Shown one piece after another: positions 30,459 to 36,081 of a stretch of 36,081 nucleotides of DNA. The notes beneath the pieces were generated by a model. It made no database searches and was not told the origin of the DNA. It saw nothing but the letters and a program-made list of their open reading frames with translations. Every line of letters starts with the position of its first letter. Position 1 is the stretch's first letter. The position numbers were made by a program, and so were the translations under genes. Source of the DNA: GCA-002712965 sp913048525 (GTDB lineage Bacteria > Chloroflexota > Dehalococcoidia > Lucifugimonadales > UBA826); NCBI GenBank assembly GCA_913048525.1, contig CAJWWP010000015.1, positions 1 to 36,081 of the forward strand. The letters are read 5' to 3'.

Positions 30459-32180
30459 GTGATAAGAATCGCTCTAGCTCAAATCAATTCGACAGTTGGT
30501 GATTTAAGCGGTAACACGGCCAAGATTTGTTCGTATATAGATAAGGCCAAAGACCTCGATGTCGACCTAATAGCATTCCCAGAACTAGCAATTACAGGTT
30601 ATCCACCAGAGGATTTAGTTTTCAAAAACGAGTTCGTTCAAGAAAACATGAAATGCTCATCAGAGGTTTCACACAACACACAGGGAATAACTGCCATTTT
30701 CGGTTTTGTCGAATTAGACAACAAGCTCTATAACTCAGCAGCGGTGGCTAGTGAAGGAAAGCTGAAAGGAACCCATAAAAAGATTTTCTTGCCCAATTAT
30801 GGCGTTTTCGACGAAGAAAGATATTTCGAGTCTGGCAACACATGTCCTGTGTTCACCATCAATGGAACAAAAGTGGGAGTAAATGTTTGTGAAGACATCT
30901 GGTATCCGCTTGGCCCCACAAGTGTCCAGCGAGCCGCTGGGGCTGAACTCATTATTAATATAAATGGTTCTCCTTTTCACGCTGGAAAACGGCAAGATCG
31001 AGAATCAATGCTGATCGAAAGGGCTTCAGCCCACGGTTTATTTATCGCATATGTAAATCAAGTCGGAGGTCAAGACGAACTAGTGTTTGATGGATCTAGT
31101 GTAGTCATAGACCCGGAAGGAAAAATTATTTCGAGAGGAGAACCTTTCGAAGAGGATTTAGTTATATGTGACATAGACACCACTCCACTACGACAGGCGA
31201 GAGAAGCAAATACACAGGATTTTTTTGCAGAGGGACTGGAGGATATTGGAAAACCTGTTCACAGATATATAAGCGACGAAATACCCCAACCGAAAAAACC
31301 ATTCCTTGAAAGAGCTATTCATCCGGTATCTTCAATAGAAGAGGTCAGAAAGGCTCTAGTAATTGGTACTAGGGACTACGTCAACAAAAGTGGGTTTCAA
31401 AAAGTTTTAATCGCTCTCTCAGGAGGAATTGATTCTAGTCTGGTCGCGGCTATAGCTGCAGAGGCTCTAGGCCCAGATAATGTGGTTGGTGTATCTATGC
31501 CCTCACAGTTTTCTTCAGTAGGAAGTGAAACAGATGCGAAAGATTTAGCCAAGAACATAGGCATTCGAATCGAATCCATACCCATAAGGGAAATTGTTGC
31601 CTCAATGGAGTTGGCTCTACGAGACCAATTCCACGGTACTGAATGGGGGGTAGCGGAAGAAAACATACAGTCAAGAATACGTGGAAATCTAATAATGGCT
31701 ATGTCGAATAAGTTCGGCTGGATGGTTCTCACCACAGGAAATAAGAGCGAAATGGCGGTAGGTTATGCCACAATCTATGGGGATATGGCAGGAGGATTTT
31801 CTGTAATAAAAGACGTCCCCAAGCTAATGGTCTACGACCTATGTAAGCATATCAATGGAACATCTTCATCGGTTGTGATACCGCAAAGTGTTATGGATAA
31901 ACCCCCAAGTGCTGAATTAAGGCCAGACCAAAAAGATACAGATAGTCTTCCAAACTACGACATATTAGATCCCATACTCGAAGCATATGTTGAACGTGAC
32001 AGTAGTTTTCGGGAAATCGTTGCAGATGGATTTGAGTCAGAAACTGTTGCCAACATTCTTACACTGGTAGATAGGAACGAATACAAACGCCGCCAATCAC
32101 CTCCAGGCGTCAAGATAACACCCAGAAACTTCGGTCGAGATAGAAGAATGCCCGTAACCAACAAGTTTAGATCGTTCTAG
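30459..32180 (+). CDS. nadE: Glutamine-dependent NAD+ synthetase
   Basis: Amidates nicotinate adenine dinucleotide to NAD+. The 573 residues combine an N-terminal nitrilase-like glutaminase and a C-terminal synthetase. The glutaminase triad is Glu42 (FPELAITGYPPEDL), Lys108 (HKKIFLPNYGVFDE) and Cys144 (NVCEDIWYP). The synthetase P-loop is SGGIDSS at residues 321-327, followed by the GNKSEMAVGYATIYGDMAGG region. The start is a GTG with AAGGTAAG upstream. The 214 bases to the next gene hold only short dyads with no T tract. Confidence 0.95.
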   Translation: MIRIALAQINSTVGDLSGNTAKICSYIDKAKDLDVDLIAFPELAITGYPPEDLVFKNEFVQENMKCSSEVSHNTQGITAIFGFVELDNKLYNSAAVASEGKLKGTHKKIFLPNYGVFDEERYFESGNTCPVFTINGTKVGVNVCEDIWYPLGPTSVQRAAGAELIININGSPFHAGKRQDRESMLIERASAHGLFIAYVNQVGGQDELVFDGSSVVIDPEGKIISRGEPFEEDLVICDIDTTPLRQAREANTQDFFAEGLEDIGKPVHRYISDEIPQPKKPFLERAIHPVSSIEEVRKALVIGTRDYVNKSGFQKVLIALSGGIDSSLVAAIAAEALGPDNVVGVSMPSQFSSVGSETDAKDLAKNIGIRIESIPIREIVASMELALRDQFHGTEWGVAEENIQSRIRGNLIMAMSNKFGWMVLTTGNKSEMAVGYATIYGDMAGGFSVIKDVPKLMVYDLCKHINGTSSSVVIPQSVMDKPPSAELRPDQKDTDSLPNYDILDPILEAYVERDSSFREIVADGFESETVANILTLVDRNEYKRRQSPPGVKITPRNFGRDRRMPVTNKFRSF

Positions 32181-32394
32181 ATATTCAGTCAGCCATTTTT
32201 CTGAGAAATCCAGACACAGTATCTACTAAATGCTATGTACAAAGACAAAGGCATAAATATTATTTATCACAAGTCGGTTTGCTCGTATCTAAAAAATCGT
32301 GACTCACGAGGTCAAAGGTACTCTTATCCATTAACATAGACGTCTGACCCATAGGATCATAGAATAACTACTAACAAAGAGGAGAGTTTTGCGC

Positions 32395-33480
32395 ATGATT
32401 AATCGGGACCGTCTAGTAAAAACATTCTGTGAGTTAGCCCGTATAGACAGTCCATCTGGTGAAGAAGAAGAGATGGCCAAAGAAATTATAAAGAGGTTAG
32501 AAAACTTGGGCTTTAAAACCAAAAGAGATTCCTATGGGAATGTAATCGCAAGTGATGGTAGAAGCGATCCCATTTTACTCTCTGCGCATCTAGACACGGT
32601 AGAGCCGGGCCGTGGGATAAAACCCAGCATTGACGGGGACAGGATAGTATCAGACGGTACTACAATTCTTGGAGGGGACTGCAAAGCTGGGATTTCAGCT
32701 ATCTTAGAAGCACTCGAATCAGTTTCAGAAGATGGTGAGGAGCATCGACCCGTAGAACTGGCATTTACAAGAGAAGAAGAAATTGGTCTCGTTGGAGCAA
32801 GAAACTTAGATTTCACCTTGATAAATGCTAAGGAAGCTATCGTCTTTGATGGAGAAGGTCCAGTTAGCCAGATAACGGCTTCCAGCCCCACATATATAGG
32901 GTTCGACATAGAAATAACAGGAAGAGCCGCCCATGCCGGAGTGGAACCCGAAAAAGGGTTGTCAGCAATACAAATAGCTGCCGATATAATATCAAGACTC
33001 CCACAGGGACGACTCGACGAAAACACCACCTTTAATGTGGGAAATATAGAAGGTGGCACTGTCAGAAATGCTGTTCCTGAAAACACCACAATTAAGGGAG
33101 AATTTCGAAGCACCAGCCTAGAAAGTTTGGATGGTCTAAGAGTCCAAATTGCCGATGTTTTAAAAGAGGTACGGGATCTTTATCCGGACGCCTTGGTTGA
33201 CGATCACCTACATACTGAATTCGAAACTTACACGTTAACCGACGACGACCCAGCTACTTTAAGAACAAAGAACGCACTAGTAAGTATAGGTTTAGATCCT
33301 ACTATGAAACCCTCCGGTGGTGGTACGGATGGGAATGTGTTCCGACTCAATGGAATTAGTTCAGTGGTGGTTGGAATGGCTGATCATGGTATGCACACAG
33401 TTAGAGAATTTGTGACCATACCAGATTTGGTGGACGCGGCGCACTTGTGCGAGGCCCTTCTGAGAGACGTAGCGGATTAA
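32395..33480 (+). CDS. M20 family peptidase, tripeptidase T-like
   Basis: Zinc aminopeptidase or carboxypeptidase of 361 residues; peptidase T types cleave tripeptides in the cytoplasm. Metal ligands are visible: His65 and Asp67 (LSAHLDTVEPG), Asp95 (GGDCKAGI), Glu128/Glu129 in TREEEIGLVGA, Asp152 in FDGEGP, and the His of MADHGMHTV. The small domain GRAAHAGVEPEKG is typical of the family. The ATG at 32395 is used with GGAG ten bases upstream; a TTG at 32389 would add two residues. The next gene begins within nine bases of its stop. Substrate range is not decided. Confidence 0.87.
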   Translation: MINRDRLVKTFCELARIDSPSGEEEEMAKEIIKRLENLGFKTKRDSYGNVIASDGRSDPILLSAHLDTVEPGRGIKPSIDGDRIVSDGTTILGGDCKAGISAILEALESVSEDGEEHRPVELAFTREEEIGLVGARNLDFTLINAKEAIVFDGEGPVSQITASSPTYIGFDIEITGRAAHAGVEPEKGLSAIQIAADIISRLPQGRLDENTTFNVGNIEGGTVRNAVPENTTIKGEFRSTSLESLDGLRVQIADVLKEVRDLYPDALVDDHLHTEFETYTLTDDDPATLRTKNALVSIGLDPTMKPSGGGTDGNVFRLNGISSVVVGMADHGMHTVREFVTIPDLVDAAHLCEALLRDVAD

Positions 33481-33488
33481 CCTCAACT

Positions 33489-34748
33489 GTGGAAATTCAA
33501 CTTGCCTACGGTAAAAATGGCCTATACGTAGATCTTCCGGAGAATGTTGTAGTAATTGAACCGGATTATCTGCCCGCCTTACCTGACGAAACAGGAGCCC
33601 TAAAAACAGCGATTCGAAACCCTTTGAGCTGCGAACCTCTCATGAGATCCGTTAAAAAAGGACAGACGGTCGGGATAAGCGTGTGCGATATTACACGGCC
33701 TATGCCTAATAACCGGGTCATTCCAGTTATATTGAATGAGCTCTCCCATTTACCCCCGGAGGACATAACTATATTCATAGCCACTGGAACCCATAGGTCG
33801 AACGATAACTCGGAATTGGAATCTATGTTGGGAACCGAAGTTGTTAATTATGGCTGCAGAATCATTAACCATGACGCCTTTGATACCAAAAAGGTCGACT
33901 TAGTCGGTCAAACTACAAAAGGAATTCCAATACTCATAAATAAAAACTGGTTGGAATGTGACTTCAAGATAACAACAGGTTTCGTAGAACCGCATTTCTT
34001 CGCAGGCTTCAGTGGTGGTCCCAAAATGATAGCTCCCGGGCTAGCAGGCTTTGAGACAATCATGAACCTACACAACGCTGAAATGATTGCTAACCCAAAC
34101 TCTAGGTGGGGCGTTACAGAAGGCAATCCAATTCACGACTCTATTCGAGAAATAGCTGAAAAAATACCTTCAGATTTCAGTCTTGACGTCACAATAAACA
34201 AACAACATGGGATAACGAGCGTATATGCTGGGAATATGTTTGATGTGCACCGCGCGGCATGCCGATTTGCAAAAGGAACTGCTATGAAAAAGGTTGATAA
34301 ACCTTTCGATTTAGTCGTAACTACTAATAGTGGTTACCCCCTCGACATGAACCTCTACCAAACGGTCAAAGGAATGTCAGCAGCTTCGCAAATTGTTAGA
34401 AACGGGGGGGCAATAATATGCGCATCAGAATGTTCTGATGGAATTCCAAACCACGGGCTCTACAAAGAACTCCTGTCCTCAAGAAGTTCCCCCAGAGATC
34501 TCCTAAATTTAATTGAATCTCCTGGTCATGACCGACACGATCAATGGCAGGTACAAATCCAAGCACAGATACAGATAAAATCCGACGTATACCTAAAGTC
34601 AGATAATTTAACTCCAGACCAGATCAGGGCAGCTCATCTCCAACCTATCGATGATATCTCTGAGACAGTGCGCATGCTAGCCGAAAATAAAGGGGATACA
34701 ATTTGTGTGCTCCCTGAAGGGCCTCAAACAATCCCCTATATAAGCTGA
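33489..34748 (+). CDS. LarA-family nickel-pincer racemase/epimerase
   Basis: LarA-type 2-hydroxy acid racemase fold, about 420 residues. Counting from the GTG at 33489, the key residues match Lactiplantibacillus LarA by spacing: Asp67/Arg70 in CDITRPMP, His102 in TGTHR, His169 in VEPHFFAG, Lys179 in SGGPKMIAPG (the cofactor-tethering lysine) and His195 in LHNAEM. LarA uses a nickel-pincer nucleotide made by LarB, LarC and LarE; those genes are not in the window. The GTG at 33489 is chosen because it lies nine bases after the previous stop; a GTG at 33447 would overlap that gene by 34 bases. Lactate is only one of the substrates known for this family. Confidence 0.85.
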   Translation: MEIQLAYGKNGLYVDLPENVVVIEPDYLPALPDETGALKTAIRNPLSCEPLMRSVKKGQTVGISVCDITRPMPNNRVIPVILNELSHLPPEDITIFIATGTHRSNDNSELESMLGTEVVNYGCRIINHDAFDTKKVDLVGQTTKGIPILINKNWLECDFKITTGFVEPHFFAGFSGGPKMIAPGLAGFETIMNLHNAEMIANPNSRWGVTEGNPIHDSIREIAEKIPSDFSLDVTINKQHGITSVYAGNMFDVHRAACRFAKGTAMKKVDKPFDLVVTTNSGYPLDMNLYQTVKGMSAASQIVRNGGAIICASECSDGIPNHGLYKELLSSRSSPRDLLNLIESPGHDRHDQWQVQIQAQIQIKSDVYLKSDNLTPDQIRAAHLQPIDDISETVRMLAENKGDTICVLPEGPQTIPYIS

Positions 34749-34780
34749 TGGGGACTCATAAAGTCTTATTAGTCCCCATC
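34747..34780. terminator. Perfect hairpin at the end of the LarA-like gene
   Basis: GATGGGGACT (34747-34756) and AGTCCCCATC (34771-34780) form a 10-bp perfect stem with a 14-base loop, starting inside the TGA of the LarA-like gene. Neither side carries a T tract, so it may stabilise the 3' end, or act as a weak or factor-assisted terminator, rather than a standard intrinsic one. It also follows rplL on the other strand. Confidence 0.5.
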
Positions 34781-34819
34781 ACTATCAAATCTACTACACT
34801 AAGGCCGGAGAAAATCTGG

Positions 34820-35212
34820 CTAACCTACCTCTACAACAGCACCGGCTTCCTCAAGATCTTTCTTAAGACTTTCAGCATCTTCTTTGCTGACGTCCTCTTT
34901 GATCGGAGCCGGGGCACTTTCTACAAGGTCTTTTGCTTCCTTAAGACCCAATGATGTTGCCGCTCTGACAGCTTTTATGACGTTTATCTTCTGGTCACCT
35001 ATTTCTTTAAGAGTCACGGTAAATTCTGTTTGGTCGTCAGATCCTCCTGCATCACCATCAGCTGGGGCTGCACCCGGAGCAGCAGCGACAGCGACAGGTG
35101 CAGCTGCTGCACTAACGCCAAACTCCTCCTCTAGATCTTTAACCAAACCAGCAAGTTCGATAACAGGGAGTTCTTTGATCGCTTCTAATATTTCTTCTTT
35201 TGAAAGTGCCAT
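34820..35212 (-). CDS. rplL: 50S ribosomal protein L7/L12
   Basis: Stalk protein of the large ribosomal subunit, recruiting translation factors. The 130 residues have an N-terminal dimerisation domain, an Ala/Gly/Pro-rich hinge (about 36-55) and the C-terminal GLKEAKDLVESAPAPIKEDV factor-binding motif. AGGAG precedes the ATG, 35 bases after the rplJ stop. It is the last gene of the L1-L10-L7/L12 block. Confidence 0.97.
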   Translation of the reverse strand: MALSKEEILEAIKELPVIELAGLVKDLEEEFGVSAAAAPVAVAAAPGAAPADGDAGGSDDQTEFTVTLKEIGDQKINVIKAVRAATSLGLKEAKDLVESAPAPIKEDVSKEDAESLKKDLEEAGAVVEVG

Positions 35213-35247
35213 TTTGTATCTCCTAATTTGTTCTCAAATAGAATTTT

Positions 35248-35802
35248 TTACGGTGCAGATTGTTGGATTCTTCCAGTCAAGACAGTAACTAGCCCAGCAA
35301 TTGGGCCATTCAACACTCTCGCCGCCCCGACTAGAGGACTATTAAGTGTGAAGACTAGACCAGCTAACTGACCATGAAGTTGGCCTGCTAGTTTAGACAC
35401 TAGCGCCTCTCTACCCGGAAGAGAGGCGAGTAGTTTTATTTGTGATGCGTCTAGAGATTGCTCCCCTATTAAGGCAGCCTTCACTTCGATGTCGATTCCG
35501 CTATCACTAATAAAATCTGAAATTACCTTTGCAGGAATCTGCTCTTCTCCATAGCCAAAAGCTATGCCAGTGGGTCCATCGATTAATTCCTTAATTTCGG
35601 GCCATTCTTTCTGGTCAGCCGCGATTCTTAATAAGGTATTCTTTACAACTTTGAATTGGATGCCATTTTCCCTCAGCGCGGTTCTAAAGGCGCTGATCTC
35701 CGATACGTCTAAACCAGAATAATCAGTCGATATCGCAATTGAACAGTCTTCCATCAACCGTTTTAATTCTTCTACAGCTTCTGCTTTCGCTTCCGTGGGC
35801 AT
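35248..35802 (-). CDS. rplJ: 50S ribosomal protein L10
   Basis: Anchors L7/L12 dimers to the ribosome, 184 residues. ISTDYSGLDVSEISAFR and FKVVKNTLLRIA are the standard N-terminal L10 motifs. The ATG at 35802 follows GGGAGAG; a longer in-frame reading from 35895 would run through the leader attenuator and is not used. With L12 it usually binds its own leader RNA to reduce synthesis, and a matching leader is present upstream. Confidence 0.96.
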   Translation of the reverse strand: MPTEAKAEAVEELKRLMEDCSIAISTDYSGLDVSEISAFRTALRENGIQFKVVKNTLLRIAADQKEWPEIKELIDGPTGIAFGYGEEQIPAKVISDFISDSGIDIEVKAALIGEQSLDASQIKLLASLPGREALVSKLAGQLHGQLAGLVFTLNSPLVGAARVLNGPIAGLVTVLTGRIQQSAP

Positions 35803-35840
35803 AAATCTCTCCCAATTACAACTGTTCAACTTACCCAGAC

Positions 35841-35868
35841 AAAAAAAATCCGGGCGTAGACCCGGATT
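35841..35868 (-). terminator. Attenuator hairpin before rplJ
   Basis: AATCCGGG and CCCGGATT (35847-35854, 35861-35868) form an 8-bp stem with a six-base loop. On the minus strand it is followed by eight Ts, two of them in the stem. A classic intrinsic terminator between the L10 leader and the rplJ ribosome site, so it probably works as an attenuator rather than an operon end. Confidence 0.85.
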
Positions 35869-35962
35869 ACTTGGAAACGAACAGCCCAAAGGCATCGTAC
35901 TAAGGTCACCTATGCGGGTTGGTTTTTTAATCCGCTAAACACAGAACCCACGGTCTACGGCA
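35869..35962 (-). promoter_or_regulatory. Ribosomal protein L10 leader
   Basis: The 166 bases between rplA and rplJ contain, on the minus strand, GCCGTAGACCGTGGGTT at about 35946-35962 and CCAACCCGCATAGGTGACC at about 35904-35922. This matches the known L10 leader pattern (CCGuAGAC...GG and CCC...AGGUG), which binds the L10-L12 complex. With the terminator directly after it, feedback by transcription attenuation is likely. Confidence 0.65.
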
Positions 35963-35968
35963 CTATCT

Positions 35969-36081
35969 TCATTCTACTGTTATAGCCCCCAAAGAAGCAA
36001 CATCGATTGGAACGCTAGGTCCCATCGTTGTTGTGAGGAAGGCTGATTTCAAAAACTGCCCTTTAACCCCTGAAGGCCTCT
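35969..36081 (-). CDS. rplA: 50S ribosomal protein L1, C-terminal fragment (5' end outside window)
   Basis: Only the last 37 residues are in the window, reading to a TGA at 35969-35971. The segment VKGQFLKSAFLTTTMGPSVPID is the typical L1 C terminus, in which KG-Y-K and TMGPGVxVD are conserved. It is followed by the L10 leader and rplJ, the common rplK-rplA-rplJ-rplL order. Confidence 0.93.
   Translation of the reverse strand, partial: RPSGVKGQFLKSAFLTTTMGPSVPIDVASLGAITVE

Noticed and set aside
32532..33113. 193-residue open frame antisense to the M20 peptidase
   Set aside because: Ser/Pro/Ile-rich shadow frame; the sense gene has all catalytic residues.
35803..35895. N-terminal extension of L10 starting at 35895
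   Set aside because: It would pass through the attenuator hairpin and lacks homologue support; ATG 35802 has a good ribosome site.
1..36081. CRISPR arrays, insertion sequences, tRNA genes, prophage or defence systems
   Set aside because: No repeated spacer units, transposase or integrase motifs, tRNA-like folds or phage proteins were seen on either strand.

Overview
The window looks like an ordinary stretch of a bacterial chromosome, dense with housekeeping and biosynthesis genes at roughly mid-40s percent G+C (estimated by eye). I see no insertion sequence, prophage, CRISPR array, tRNA or rRNA. A marine Chloroflexota bacterium (SAR202/Dehalococcoidia-like) fits best. The reasons are a Trp T-box outside an obvious Firmicutes context, a CobA-HemD fusion, a luciferase-like flavin monooxygenase, a nickel superoxide dismutase, sulfolactate-type and deoxysugar-type enzymes, and many TTG starts. 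The assignment is inference, held at about 0.5.

Layout. (1) 1-3044, minus strand: the truncated hisH with a PduO-type corrinoid adenosyltransferase, then a 1-Cys peroxiredoxin and a MoeB/ThiF-type E1 enzyme. (2) 3239-7010, plus strand: an NYN-LOTUS putative RNase, coaX, coaBC and a small metallophosphoesterase, apparently one operon behind an extended -10 promoter. (3) 7013-14745, minus strand: a tryptophan superoperon read in the order T-box leader, trpS, trpE, trpG, trpD, trpC, trpF. It is followed in the same direction by a VOC protein, a Rid-family protein, a HIT hydrolase and a YqeK-type HD hydrolase. The T-box has a UGG (Trp) specifier and a textbook terminator. (4) 14842-18496: a flavin-dependent monooxygenase, a ketopantoate-reductase-like enzyme with a cupin, and the divergent pair sodN/sodX (Ni-SOD and its maturation protease).

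(5) 18517-24446, minus strand: tetrapyrrole genes met8-hemC-cobA/hemD-hemB, preceded by a pterin carbinolamine dehydratase-like gene and by a mutarotase plus sugar dehydrogenase pair. (6) 24564-30337: a glutaredoxin-like protein, a methyltransferase, a carboxymuconolactone decarboxylase-family protein, a second aldo/keto reductase, ComB, IspH and a class I aminotransferase. (7) 30459-34748, plus strand: nadE, an M20 peptidase and a LarA-family protein. (8) 34820-36081, minus strand: rplL, rplJ and the 3' end of rplA, with an L10 leader and an attenuator hairpin before rplJ.

How it works together: the best-supported regulatory unit is the T-box, which should couple uncharged tRNA-Trp to expression of both TrpRS and the Trp pathway. 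Two predicted diadenosine-polyphosphate hydrolases lie downstream in the same direction. Other points worth a second look are substitutions of catalytic residues in CoaBC (PAMD and ASG in place of PAMN and ACG) and in the Rid protein (the conserved Arg replaced by Ser), and two nickel enzymes (SodN, LarA). I did not find a clearly novel defence or mobile system.
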